A DNA stretch of 64,000 nt from Laetiporus sulphureus 93-53 (GCF_001632365.1 NW_024468510.1:1306074-1370073); one strand, 5' to 3'; positions 1 to 11,093 are shown, counted from the first letter of the stretch. Translations and numbers: made by a program. The notes: generated by a model not told the origin, from the sequence alone.

Positions 1-1650
1 CGCAGCTTTGCTACGGCTGCCACGACGTGACCAATATTACTTCTAGTATGCCCTCATGGCGGAAATATTGGGGCGTGGGGGTCAGATGGCGTCGGAAGCC
101 GTGAACTGTTCTGCGCCTGATACCGGTAACATGGGTGAGCGGGCGCTGTTGCGGTGCTCTAAAGCCCTCTTTTAATGTATGAACGCCCCATTACAGAGGT
201 CTTGGCCCGCTACGGCTCACCGGAACAGCAGAAGAAGTGGCTCTTGCCTATTTTGAATGGGGAGACGCGGTCAGCCTTTTCCATGACAGAACGCTTCGGT
301 GCGCAAATCCGTTGTTCGGGACGAGTGATCCTTCCCTGATGCGCTAGGTAGTCGCATCGTCGGACGCCACTAATATTCGCACAACAATACGTCAAGAGGG
401 CGACGAGATTGTTATCGATGGACACAAATGGTACGTTCTCTCCTTCGCGGCCACGCATGCACTCCTGGCTAATGTGGCTGCAGGTACATCAGTGGCGCTG
501 GTGACCCCAGATGTGCTCTGCATCTTGTGCTGGGTAAGAGCGACCCTGACAACAAAGACCGCTATCGCCAGCAAAGTATCGTCATCGTCCCAGCCAATGC
601 TCCTGGTGTCAAGGTCGTTCGCGCGATGCATGTGTTGGGGTACGATGACGCGCCGGAAGGGCATTGTGAGATCATATACGAGAATGTCCGCGTCCCGCTG
701 GAGAACCTGGTCTTGGGATGGGGCAGGGGCTTTGAGGTGCGTGGTTCGCTCACCGGCACAGTACAGGACGTATCTAATAGTAGCACAGATCATTCAAGGC
801 CGTCTGGGGTATGCTGGGCCGTTCACTAGCCCGCATGTAGTGTCACTGACTGGACACCAGACCCGGTCGTATCCATCATTGCATGCGGTCCATCGGAGCC
901 GCTCAATACGCGCTTGATTTAATGATTGAGCGCGTGACAAATCCGGCCAAGAAGACCTTCGGCAAGTATTTGTACGAGCATGGTAAGTGAATTCACGCAA
1001 CGCAGCAGGCGCAAGCTTTTATGGGTCATGTAGGAACTGTGATTTCCGAGATTGCACATTCCCGTGCCGAGATCGAGTCGGCTAGACTCCTTGTATTGAG
1101 TGCGGCTCTGCAGGTAAGCCTATGAGCATAAATGGAAAGCTTCTTATATGAAATGTTTCTTATGGGATATAGATTGACAAAGCCAAGGCGAAAGGTGCGC
1201 TCAAGGAGATTGGCATCGCTAAAGTGAGTGTTTCACCTTGACTCACCTGAGTCAGGACTGACGCTCATATAACATAGTTCGTCGTCCCGTCTATGGCGCT
1301 CCGAGTAGTGGATCGCGCCATACAAGCATATGGCGCGGAAGGTCTAAGTCAAGACACGCCGCTGGCGTTGATGTATGCAAATTTGCGCACGCTGCGCATC
1401 GCCGATGTACGTGCCACGTCTCTTCACTGCCCATCCAGATGCTGACTAGGTGCCTCCAGGGCCCTGACGCGGTACGTCTCGATTTCATCCAGCTGAATGG
1501 CGTGCTAACTTCCGCTCTTTCCAGGTACATATTCAGCAAATCGGACAAAGAGAGCTGAAGCGTGCTCCCGATATTGCTAAGCAGATGGCTGAGGTGAAGA
1601 AGAGGGAAAAGGCGTTGTTCGAGAAGCATGGATTGAAAGCTTCACTGTGA
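1..1650 (+). CDS. Acyl-CoA dehydrogenase, ACAD10/11-like (5' truncated)
   Basis: FAD-dependent alpha,beta-dehydrogenation of acyl-CoA, the first step of fatty-acid beta-oxidation (family knowledge). Exons read from about base 47: 47-134, 197-298, 352-430, 484-736, 789-808, 861-982, 1034-1113 and further short exons to a TGA at 1648-1650. Joined exons give the family signatures [15 protein letters not shown] followed by [21 protein letters not shown] and [16 protein letters not shown], then the C-terminal helical domain with [18 protein letters not shown]. All introns are about 50 bp with GT-AG ends. The N-terminal part lies outside the window, and bases 1-46 may be intron. The C-terminus (KASL) is not a canonical PTS1, so mitochondrial or peroxisomal location cannot be decided here. 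A beta-oxidation partner gene lies at 3026-4194. Confidence 0.93.
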
Positions 1651-1978
1651 GGTTGTGCGATGTCAGGTTGTTTGCGATGTTGTGCATCGTGCTAGTATGC
1701 GTAGTGCGGCCAACCTGCCATCAAGTTTGGACTCGGATTTTTGTACAACATCAAGGGAGCTTCTCCTAAGCAATCACCCACTATAGCCTCTCAATGTACA
1801 GGATGGTTGTCCACCTCTACAGAGAGCAAAAGGAAAGGATCCGAGGACCGAGTCCGACGCTGAGAGTTCCTCCAATTGAAATCCTAACCCTAAAAAGGAA
1901 TCCTGCTCAAGCCACACCAGGCGCTCGTTTGTGTTTCATGCGCCTCCTCGAACAAGTGAAACTCTCGAAGTCTCCGCC

Positions 1979-2473
1979 ATGCACCCTGCCGCCCTCCATA
2001 CGCCTCTTCGCCGTCTCCTTAGCTCAAGGCGACTCGCCCCAACCAACGCGCGCGCTAGCTCGTCGCAGGCCGGCACCTCCGTTCCCCGGGAGAAAATGCG
2101 CGCGCTCGTATCTCTCTACCATGAATCGAGCAAATTCATAACCCCAGAGAAGCTCTCCGAGGTGATCGACTACGAGTTCGCTACCGCACCGCTGACGCGG
2201 AACCTCATCAAGAGCGACGAGGACAGCTACTGGACGCTGGATGACCGGGTGAACGCGCGACGGCAGCGGTCGAAGATTGGGGATACGAGCACGGTGCTTG
2301 CGGAAGCGGACGAGGGGGAGCAGTGGAGCTCGACGAGGACGGCCCGGGAACATATGGTTAGGAGGGCGCTGTATGGGACGGAGCAGGGGCAGGACCCTGG
2401 GCTGGAGGTTTTGGAGGAAGAAGGCGATAGGATACGGGAGATGCTGAAGAAGGATAAAGAGTCTAAGGCGTAG
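1979..2473 (+). CDS. Conserved-looking hypothetical protein, probably mitochondrial
   Basis: A single open exon of 164 codons from the ATG at 1979; an in-frame ATG at 1931 would add 16 residues. I do not recognise the family. The chosen start gives an N-terminus rich in Arg, Ser and Ala with few acidic residues (HPAALHTPLRRLLSSRRL), which looks like a mitochondrial presequence; this is inference. The rest is charged and soluble with no membrane segment. It contains LVSLYHESSKFITPEKLSE, where Phe-Ile-Thr-Pro precedes a helix, then a helical acidic C-terminus ending in a Lys-rich stretch. Codon use resembles the neighbours. It lies 329 bp downstream of the acyl-CoA dehydrogenase on the same strand and converges with the isomerase gene. 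Confidence 0.6.
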   Translation: MHPAALHTPLRRLLSSRRLAPTNARASSSQAGTSVPREKMRALVSLYHESSKFITPEKLSEVIDYEFATAPLTRNLIKSDEDSYWTLDDRVNARRQRSKIGDTSTVLAEADEGEQWSSTRTAREHMVRRALYGTEQGQDPGLEVLEEEGDRIREMLKKDKESKA

Positions 2474-3025
2474 AGGTGAGTGCTGCTATTCCACCATGAT
2501 GTTGTCAGTGTTATGTTAAACCATCCGTTCTTTCAACAGATTTTATGCTGCATTACAGCCTGGTGCAATCCTTTATCTGCAATCCACTGTGATACTCATA
2601 CGGCTCGCCTTAAGCACTTGAATGAAGCCGAAGCTCTCGACGAATCAGTCACGATTGTACACTGATATGTGCATTTATTTAATACAAACAGAGTCTCCAT
2701 CACCGGCAGAGTCGAAATGGTCTGGTCATGCTTCCCGGAACAATGAGAGATCTCACAAGTGCGAGCTTTACTCCGGATACTCTTTCGGTGCAAATATCAG
2801 CAACACCGCTCGCGCGCTCAAGGTGCGCGATGATCATTCGCGGCGTGATTATGCAGATTGAATGTGTGGACGCGCTTTGTTGAGGATGTTCGGTATTGTA
2901 CTGCATGCAGAACATGGCCAACTTGCGCCACGAAGTCAGGCTCCGCAAGCCAGTGAGCATCCAGGGATATAGTTCGCGTCAATCACGGCATACGTTTGTA
3001 TAGCTCCATCAAGGAGATCGTAGCG

Positions 3026-4194
3026 TTACAGCTTCGCCTTCGCTGCAGCATCCTCTGACAAAACATTGGCTTGGAGTATGTCCCGAGCACTCGCCTCCAG
3101 CACATCCCGATACAAGTCCCGCTGATGAGCCGGTGCGTCTTAACATCAACCACAAATAGAGCGTCGCTAGAACACTCACCTTGATGACACCCCATGCGCC
3201 CATCCTGGCCATACCGCTAGCGGAGTCGCCTACCTCCATTGCCTTAGCAATAATGGCCTCACTATCGCCCTTGACCAAGTGGTCAATGAAACCTGCTTCG
3301 ACAGCTTCCTGTGGAGTGAACCGATATCCTTCCAGAGCGATCTTGCGGTGTGTGCGCGCATCAGACACCTTGGCGCGCACGACTGCGGCAATAGCTAAAG
3401 GCCAACCAGCGCCAAAGTGCACCTAAGAAGGGTTGCTCACTCAGTGCTTGCTGAGCATGAGGTGATACGGACAGACCTCATTCATGCAGACCCACGCATT
3501 CCGACTGCTGCCATCTGTCATGACGCGGTAGTCACAGCACAATGAGAGGATCATTGCAGCTGCGAAGCAATGTCCATTGATGGCGGCCACCGTTGGAACT
3601 GCGAGCTTCGTTTGCTTGTCATTGAACTGCTGAGTCAATTATGCAGCTTACTGGGGAATGTCAAGACTCGGCGGTAGAATGGATTCATCACAACTGATCC
3701 ATAATTTTATTGAAACTGTCAATTCAGTGATCATGGTATACTTATACTTACGAGGGAAGAAATTGATAGGAAAATTGGGATCCTTGGCGAGATTGTCGAA
3801 GTCCAGTCCTGTCAGTAATATTGTGATAAAAATGGCGAGGTGCCATGGTAAGAGGGTGGCGCACCATTGCTGAAGAACTTGTTCTGGTTACGCTTTCCTG
3901 TGATGACGAGGAAGCCCTTGCCGCCCTCCTTGTCTTTGGCCGCCCTGGCCGAGCGCCACCCTTCGCGCCAGTCACGCTCTACGGCATCCAGCGCAGGCAT
4001 AAGCGCGTTGCTTACGAATGCCTCGGTGAAGCGGTTGTCCTCGCCGTGATGCATTTCAATGACCCATGCAGTAGTCGTCGCTGATACAGAGTGACACAGT
4101 GAATGAGCTGGCCACACAATCTGAACGATACTCGCATACGATGTGTTACAGTGACCAACGGTCTGTCAGATGGGAAAGAGAGAGTATATGCCAT
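3026..4194 (-). CDS. Peroxisomal enoyl-CoA hydratase/isomerase (ECI-like)
   Basis: Crotonase-fold enzyme, probably a delta3-delta2-enoyl-CoA isomerase of unsaturated fatty-acid beta-oxidation. The start at 4192-4194 gives MAYTLSFPSDRPLVTVTH. Splicing then yields WVIEMHHGEDNRFTEAF, a central block VLTFPIPTVAAINGHCFAAA with SLCCDYRVM (oxyanion-hole and substrate region), and FTPQEAVEAGFIDHLV. Introns I can place include 3122-3179, 3423-3476 and 3599-3651. The last three residues are AKL, a peroxisomal targeting signal type 1 variant, with the stop at 3026-3028. The Gly-Gly usual after the NGH block is AA here, as in several fungal ECI-like proteins. A plain enoyl-CoA hydratase is the alternative, since the reaction cannot be fixed from sequence alone. 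Confidence 0.9.
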
Positions 4195-4856
4195 CGTTCA
4201 AGACGTCTGTCCGGGGAGTCGTGCTGGCTGCAAGAGATGATAGACTGAGCTGAAGAGTGTGGGGATGCAGCAATGCGGGGTTGGCCATCGCGGTCAAGTG
4301 ACCGCGAATGGGCTCGCCCGGGCCGCCACGCACACTGCGACTCGGTGACCATCCACATATCCACACGCCAACGACAATCTGCATTGGAACACGAACAGCG
4401 AATACTGCATTTTAGGCGGCGATGAGTCACTGTCGCGTTCGGGCAATGAATCAACGTTCAACTATCGAAGTATGAGTCCGTGAAATGCGGCCTCCTCATG
4501 AATAGTAGCAAGGACTCTACCAGAACATCCAACTCCATTTGACCACTGACACGAAGAGCGTATTCAATTCAAGCCTCTTCCAGAAATGTAAGTAATGTTT
4601 TTTTGGCCACAGACCGCTTGATGCTGACATATTCGTGTCAGACAGACAGGTCCTAGGCGCCAGGATGTGACTATTTAATTATATCTCTCAAGCTGCATTT
4701 CGTATTCGATTCCACCCTACTCGATTGCGCCTTTGATTCCTACACGATCTCACCTTCTCTGTATATCTGCGCTGGTTTGGTGGAGACCAGCACCACAGGC
4801 GAATGGTGCAGGGAGCTCACTTCGATGAAACCTCGCATCTCCCCGTTGTACCTTGA
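4195..4856. other. Intergenic, no supported gene
   Basis: Upstream of the isomerase start. Open frames here are short and overlap on both strands, and none shows a recognisable motif or a consistent exon series. The stretch probably holds the isomerase promoter and the 3' end of the doubtful locus that follows. Confidence 0.5.
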
Positions 4857-5540
4857 TTATCCAGTCACATCGCCATCGTCAGAACATGATGCTCTAGGTG
4901 AAACTTGCATGGTCGCGAAGAGCCGGTCATTTCCTGCGTCATGGGTGAGGGCATCATTTTTACATCCCGCAGTCTCTTCGACGTTCGGACTGTCCAGTCA
5001 ATGTAATATGCTGAGCAAGTTGAGGCGTCCTGTGTACGCCGCTTCCCCGTAATAAATTGAATTGCATGGTGATGCTGTGGAAATGGCTCTCACCGTGAGA
5101 GCGCTCCCTCTGGCCTCAGCACGGGGATGCTCGCCCCAACAGTATTCTTCAGCTGTGTATCATGCATGAGAAATTGGTTCATAGCATATGGACCCGTTGC
5201 ACAATAGAGATACACCGTCTGCGTGTCGTGCAATTTACCGATTCGAGTGCTTCCCTCAGTGAAAAAGAAGGATATTACACGAGATCTAGTATAATGCGAC
5301 TGTATCTGTTGAGGTTGGCTGTGAAGCCCTGTCACAAAACTTGAAACGCCAACGGCCATATCGTACGGAGCAAAGAGAGAAAAAAGCTTGCATAGAAGAT
5401 CTGCGAGATGCAGCTGTATCAGATGGAGTGTACGAACGCTGACGCCGCACTCACAAATAGCAAGCAAAAGTACAATCACCGTGAGTGTGACAGCACGGCT
5501 CGAACACCCATTCTCTCCCCTCAAACATCGTTCTCCCAAT
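4857..5540 (-). other. Possible membrane-protein gene or relic
   Basis: Minus-strand frames include a hydrophobic segment (VTLTVIVLLLAICECG, about 5440-5490). A serine/aspartate-rich tail ends at a TAA at 4857-4859 (…SDDGDVTG). I could not join these into one convincing protein: the region between about 4990 and 5330 gives stops in the frame I expect. It may be a decayed copy of a seven-transmembrane family like its upstream neighbour, or an intact gene whose splice sites I misread. RNA evidence would settle it. Confidence 0.25.
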
Positions 5541-5644
5541 CCGATAGCATCTCTTCCTCGACTTCGTGCATGCTCTCTTCCTCATTCACATCCTGGTGAG
5601 CCTTATCGCCGGCAGTAACGACACGGTTTGCCATGCTTCGCAGT

Positions 5645-6987
5645 TCAGCAACACATAGAGTCTTGCGAGTGAGAGCGATCGCTCTCCGGGGCTTGTTCGG
5701 TGCAGCTGAGGACGTTTAATTCGAACGACATGTTTTCGACATCAGCTTGTGTCCGGACTCCACGCCGCGACCGGGAGAAAAAGGGCGTTTGGGACTGCTC
5801 TCCGCGCGTGGACCGCACTGCGGCTCGGACGTTGAGGAGGACACGAGAGATCAGAATGGAAGTGAGTCTGTGCAATTGTCAGTGTGTCATTGGTAGAGAA
5901 AATGTAAGAGGATTGCTTCACGATTATTACAAATATCCGATGACATATTGCGCAGTCTGCCACATGCATACCGCACATCTTGCAGAAGATGTGGCGTGGG
6001 CGGAAAGAACGTGCACTTACGGAGATCACGAAACCCAATGCGGTCTGTAATAAGTTCAGTAGTAGTAGTGCTCTAGATAATATGCTTCAGATGTTGTTAA
6101 ACTGTTTCCGATTCTATTTCTCACATCAGTTGAATTGTACCTATGAAATGGTGGACGCAAATGCTATTTGAGCTCAGAAGTCCATAGTCACTGTCCAATA
6201 GTCATACCGTCTCTGAGTAATAGCGCTGCGAGCGACGGATTCCTCGTAGACAGGAGGTCCGCGGTGGTCGGTCTATGGTGAACATATAGCTTGCGCCAGA
6301 GAATTGCGAGCACCACGACGCCGGTGGCTATAGAAAAGGCTTTACTGGCTGTTCCCACTGCAGCGGGATTGTCAAAGAAGTGTGGAGGATAGCATTCTTG
6401 AGTTCAAACTCACATCAATTGAGAAACATATCAGCTAGTACGGATTTATCGATGATACTGGCTTACACACTTTCAATAGTGATATCTTGCGCAGAACTTG
6501 AAGTGACGGACTTACTGCATATGGCTGTCCTATTCGATGTGACCACAGAATATGGTGCTTGTTTGAATTCTCGGAATAAGTTTGTCGTGAGTCAATCAAA
6601 AATGTGTCCCGATCGGGAGGAAGTGCACCATTGCTACATTTTGAGCTGTGATGAGTCGTCATGAAGCATACGAACCTACCGTTTGAGATGACCACAATGA
6701 GTGTGATGACCAGATTGCTCGCCACGACGTTTGCCATACAACTACGAGATCATCACAGTCCGACACGGATAGATATAGCAACGGGGAAAACTTGAAATCA
6801 CCTCTATAATATCAATTAATCGAAGACGTATCAAATCGAGGTGATCTTAAATAGCGTACCATTGCTGTATAAAATTTCGTGACGGACCAAACAGAAATTC
6901 ACGAGCATCCGATTGGCAAAGAATAACCATGCAGAAAATGACCGCTCGCCCCAGAACAGGCTGTTCTGGGGTGAGCGATCATTTTCC
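5645..6987 (-). CDS. Multi-pass membrane protein, DUF6533-type (agaricomycete 7TM-like), N-terminus uncertain
   Basis: Intron-dense gene. At its N-terminal side I read LFWGERSFSAWLFFANRML, which resembles the DUF6533 signature (aromatic/Trp followed by an FlaNRY-like block). Further on come NLVITLIVVIS, GVVVLAILWRKLY, PSLAALLLRDG, then TIQLIALLLLNLLQTALGFVIS split over short exons, and LLTSILISRVLLNVR before a polar tail with the stop at 5645-5647. One exon is only 16 nt (6125-6140). The family is of unknown function and is expanded in mushroom-forming fungi, where it is assumed to act as receptor-like membrane protein. I cannot find a normal start: the reading frame runs into the palindrome at 6934-6986, so the 5' end may be rearranged. 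Exon joins in the middle third are incomplete. Confidence 0.55.
6934..6986. repeat. Near-perfect palindrome (26-bp arms, 1-bp spacer)
   Basis: Left arm 6934-6959 and right arm 6961-6986 are inverted copies matching at 24 of 26 positions around the G at 6960. Both mismatches are transitions. Because of the symmetry, both strands encode similar peptides around NDRSPQN and LFWGERSFS. On the minus strand this lies at the apparent 5' end of the membrane protein gene. It could be a hairpin-templated inverted duplication or a cruciform-forming relic. Confidence 0.9.
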
Positions 6988-7435
6988 TCGGCCAGGAGCT
7001 CAGACTCCTTCATCTCTGGGCGGGACTCCCCAATGTATGGCTTTGACTCTTCCGTCACGCTCATTCTCGCACTGGACGCCGAGGAAGCCGCTGGGAATGC
7101 GTCGTTCGAGTTCACGAGCGACGACGACACCGATGACGAGGTTCCCGACCATTCCGAGCGCATACAGGCGTCCTCCATTCCGCCATTGTCCTCGTGTTTG
7201 AACATGCAATCCGCTGCGTCCGTCGGGCGAGCGCCCAAGAAGCCACAGTGCCACGGGAAGGAATACTTTGCGCCACATTCCACGTGTGCTCCTGGCAATT
7301 CTCGATGCATCGCTTTTCTTTGTCACGCATTTCCGTCTGCCGCCTTTAACAGAATCATTTGCCTCTCACCACGAATCCCCATCTCAACTATAAATCATCA
7401 ACTTCGATCCACCAGATCATCTCAGTCTATTCATC

Positions 7436-7864
7436 ATGGCCAAGTCAATGCGCTCGAAGGTCAAGCGCCAGTTCCGTGCAAAGAAGCGGACAGAGGGCGT
7501 GTACGCCGCCGCAGAAGCAGCACGGCTCAACCGTCTGCACCAAAAACTCAAGGTCCTCACGACTAAGGACAAGAACGGAGACGCGGAGGTCCCAGAAAAG
7601 GTTGTGGACTCGTTCAGCGACGAGGCTGCGGCGCAACCAGGTTGGTGCTGGTTCACAAACTTTGGGCTTTTCGACCCCACAGATGTCACGCCCGAGAGCA
7701 TGCAGGCCCTGGAACATGTCGTTCGCAGGACGGTATCAAGTGGAAGCAGTGCGCTGAGGCAGCGCATTCGGAGGAATGGAGCAGCGAGCGTGGGCTCGAG
7801 CGACGAGGAAGACGACGGCAGCGTCCTGTTTAATCATCTGTTTCCTAGGCCTTCCTCATCCTGA
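7436..7864 (+). CDS. Llp/LLPH-like small nucleolar protein (DUF2423)
   Basis: Single exon of 142 codons. The N-terminus MAKSMRSKVKRQFRAKKR matches the strongly conserved, very basic start of the DUF2423/LLPH family. Those proteins associate with nucleolar pre-ribosomes and chromatin (family knowledge). After a helix (AEAARLNRLHQKLKVL) the protein becomes variable. It has a tryptophan-containing segment (GWCWFTNF) and a Ser/Asp-rich acidic patch near the C-terminus (SSDEEDDGS), both common for this family in basidiomycetes. The start is fixed by the conserved MAKS. An upstream in-frame extension to 6913 exists in an overlapping reading but shows no similarity and crosses the palindrome, so I left it out. 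Confidence 0.85.
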   Translation: MAKSMRSKVKRQFRAKKRTEGVYAAAEAARLNRLHQKLKVLTTKDKNGDAEVPEKVVDSFSDEAAAQPGWCWFTNFGLFDPTDVTPESMQALEHVVRRTVSSGSSALRQRIRRNGAASVGSSDEEDDGSVLFNHLFPRPSSS

Positions 7865-8540
7865 AGTTGGTCAAGAAAGTGATGATTGACGTATGAGTTT
7901 TTTCCCCTCTAGATGGCACATCTATGGAGAAATCCGCGGCAGGTGGCGCAGGTCCGTATATTCCCCAGTGCCGTTAGCATTGTGCCCAGCATCTCATGTT
8001 CGACTCTTTCCCTATCATATTCTTCACCATACACCCCTATTCCTTCATCCACTCATCAATCGACTCGCAACCCCCCACCATTCGCCTTACACCGCCAGAC
8101 GCCATGGAGATTGACACGGACTCTAAAAGAATCTCGACGCATGGACTCCGTAGATCACGACGAGAAGAGTGGCGGACATCGAAGGGCATGTCTGCTCGTC
8201 CGTCACGTAAAGCATAAATAGGCAGGGAGGGATTGCCGCAAGGCATAAGTCGGGGCGAGCGCATCGCAGACGATAATTGTTGTGTAAGATATTGTTATGT
8301 TATGCCCGTAGTGTATCAGCTGTCATGTTCTATCTACCTCAGGACTAGCGATAACAATCGTACTTGGCAATCTGCAACTTTCTTTGCGGTTCACGACGCG
8401 GATGTCTGATTCACGACATAATGGGCATTGGTCAGGAACGTACCGCAAGATGACGGTCCCTTGGTCCACACATATTGAACGTTCGAATAGCTGCTGTGGC
8501 ATTGTCTTGGCTAGGTGATAGGTGAGCGATGAAGGGATGA
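7865..8540. other. Intergenic, no supported gene
   Basis: The 3' flank of the DUF2423 gene. Only short frames are present and I see no motif or strong structure. Confidence 0.5.
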
Positions 8541-8898
8541 TGCTCACGAAAGGAGCAAAAAGGCGCAGTAACCTACTCTGGTCCCCTTAGTAGCCTAGGA
8601 CTCGTGTGAGCAGCTGCATTCCTGTCATCCTGCATAGGATTAGTGAAATTTTCCTCGTGCTTAAACCATAGGCCTTCTCGCCGAAGGATGAGAGCACGGT
8701 CATGATAAGAGGCCCTGTTCGGATGCCCACGAAAGGAGAAAAGGCGCAGTAATCTACTCTGGTCCCCTTAGTAGCCTGGAGTGTGAGCTGCTGCATTTCT
8801 ATCATCCTGCTTAGGAATAGTCAAACTTCCCTTGTGCTTAATGTGTAGACCTTCTTGCCGAAGGGGAAGCATGACCATGATAAGAAGACCTGTTGAAG
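8541..8898. repeat. Imperfect tandem duplication, unit about 175-183 bp, two copies
   Basis: Copy 1 is 8541-8723 and copy 2 is 8724-8898. Both begin TGCYCACGAAAGGAG, share an exact core (CTACTCTGGTCCCCTTAGTAG) and end in similar CATGATAAGA...CCTGTT blocks. By eye about four-fifths of positions match, with small indels and many transitions. Neither copy has a convincing open frame. It is probably an old non-coding duplication. Confidence 0.88.
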
Positions 8899-9204
8899 GC
8901 CCCGACCTTGCTTAATCATTGAAATAGCAACGGAGGATGCGAAGCCGCCGAGCTATGCAGCATCAGTAAACGTGATATGTTCTTTTGGCCTGCCCGTTGT
9001 CTTCAGCAGCGTCTGCACAGGCTTTCTGACGTTGGTGTAACCAATATCGCGACTTAAAAATTAAGCATGACCGCAATCCTGGACATTAGTATCGTGACCG
9101 ACTAATGTACAGCGCTAGAACCCTCGTTCTAGACATTGCAAGCACCGAGCATCTCCGCTCCGCCCATCCACCAATTTAGATCAGTCGTTGCTCACGGACA
9201 CTCC
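8899..9204. other. Intergenic, no supported gene
   Basis: The 3' flank of the minus-strand membrane protein gene. No recognisable feature. Confidence 0.45.
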
Positions 9205-11093
9205 CTACACGGCAGTGGCAACCGAGTACGCCCCCATCTTCGACGCATCATCGAACTCTTTGTCGTCCATTTCCATCATGTCCGTCCGCTGTAGGTTGAC
9301 TTTCGTCGAGCTTTTACTCACGGCCGATGGCGGAGAGGCACTGAACAGAGAGCATCCGTCATTGACTGCCACGACACGAAGGCTGGAAAACGAGCAACCA
9401 CGTACACGAAGTCCTCCATGATGAATTGATCCGTCGTAACATGCACCTCCGGACGGGCGAACAGTAGTGATCGACGGCGTCCTGTCGGCAGGATGCCAGT
9501 GTATCGCCTTGAGGCGCCGGCTGGACTGACCTGCGATGCGCTGTGTACATATGCATCCGCGTGTGTGAATTCTTGCAGCCGGATGACCGAACGGCATGCT
9601 GCAATGGCGCTGTTGGCAGGCAGAACGTTAGAGACACATTGCTCAAGGACATGGAAACGTGAGTGGATGATAGATAGACGTACGAGAACGTTGCTGCGGG
9701 AACCTGTGGGAAGTGAACAGTGAGCAATCGGCCTCGACTGAGCTAGATATGGGACGTACTGTAGCGATTCTGTCAGATGTGGGATTTAATGTGAGGCGAT
9801 GAGGCATCAAGAATGCAGATCGTGGCGGATACGTACACGTTCATTGAAACTGGAATAGAATGAACTGTCAATGACATGAACGAAGCTGTCATGAGGGAAG
9901 CTCTCACCATTCAGGTCCATTACGTTAAGTATCTGGCGGGATTGAGGCCCGACACATCCTTCAGCCACATATGATACGTCAGGAATGTGCTGGTACATAC
10001 CGCAGGCAAGGCGTTGAAGCAGAACGCAATAACAAAGTACACAAGGCCATCTCTGAAGAGTAGTGTCCAGAGATCCGAGCGCGATTTATGCGGAATTAGC
10101 GCAGCAAGTGTTAATAGCAGAATAGCCAGGTCGAAGCCCATTGCTGCGCACGACCATTCGTTCAGCATCGAGGCTGTAAGACGTACAAGATTCACATAGG
10201 AAGACGTACTCATGAAGAAGGATACATTCAGGAAGACATGGTTTGACCATGTCAGGATGCAGGCGCCTTGTGTGGGATCGTAATCTGCTTTGAGAACAAA
10301 CATCCCCCGCCACAGAAGAGCCCAATGCGCAAGGCAAAGGATGCCGAGCGGCAGGACAATTTTCTTTTTGCGTTCCCACAGAGCAATGCTGATGCATGCA
10401 TAAGTCATCCGATGATTCAATGGAGGGATGATTGGCGTCTCTTACGTTCTAAGCATCAGCGATGTCGATGCACACAGAATGGCCATGTTTCCTGACCACT
10501 GGAGCAGACCTACGGTTAATGCGGGCGCAAAAAAAATGGTTGAGCGATTTCTCACCGAGTTGAACGTGTACAGCGCCTGACAACTGATCTGGATATCCAT
10601 GAGAGCGCCGAACGAACACTGAACAAGTGAAGATCATACCAGGTGTCGAATTGACAAAGACATAATTCTTTGCAATTGTGAGTCCGAGTTCGCAACGTGG
10701 GCTGGCGACTTACAATCCGCAAAGAGCAAACAGCAAGCAATATCTGCAGAGGAAGAAGACAACTAGAGGCCAGGGCGTCAAATATCATCCTCGCAGAGAG
10801 GCAGCGCGCAAAGTCACCCACTCTGTGACATTGCACGTCAGGATGATGGCAATCCAAATAAATGCTACCCGTCTACTCACTAACGGCCATGTGAACTTTC
10901 TCTGTCTGGTAATGAGCGACCATTCGAAGCCACTCGTCTGGAATACCTCCCAGACGTAGAGGCCAAAAAGAGTGAACACCAAGTTCCCGTACACATCTGC
11001 GCGGTCGCTATGAGATTCACGCAAACTATGAATCGTCTCGGATTTACCATCGTCGCGCAGGATCACCGATGGGGAACTCCAGGAAACCATATT
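9205..11093 (-). CDS. Agaricomycete multi-pass (7TM-like) membrane protein
   Basis: Probable plasma-membrane receptor-like protein of unknown ligand, from a family frequent in mushroom genomes. The start at 11091-11093 gives MVSWSSPSVILRDD, followed by YGNLVFTLFGLYVWEVFQ and FEWSLITRQRKFTWPLV. Next come a segment with LILTCNVTEW-like hydrophobics, WSGNMAILCASTSLMLRT, IALWERKKKIVLPLGILCLA, LWTLLFRDGLVYFVIAFCF, LNVMDLNVSMNVPAATFSAI and AACRSVIRLQEF. These are the usual blocks of the family in the usual order. Introns are 40-60 bp and numerous, and the short exon around 9890-9930 is inferred from the conserved LNVMDLN. The C-terminal tail is polar, ends YSVATAV, and its last intron is uncertain. 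No G-protein-coupling evidence is visible. It lies 3 kb from a distantly similar gene at 5645. Confidence 0.8.

Noticed and set aside
1883..1894. Telomere-like CTAACCCTAA
   Set aside because: A single short copy inside a promoter region. Such telobox-like motifs occur by chance or as promoter elements, and there is no array.
6913..7566. A 217-codon plus frame running through the palindrome into the DUF2423 gene
   Set aside because: It overlaps the DUF2423 gene in another frame, has no recognisable domain, and its beginning is created by the palindrome.
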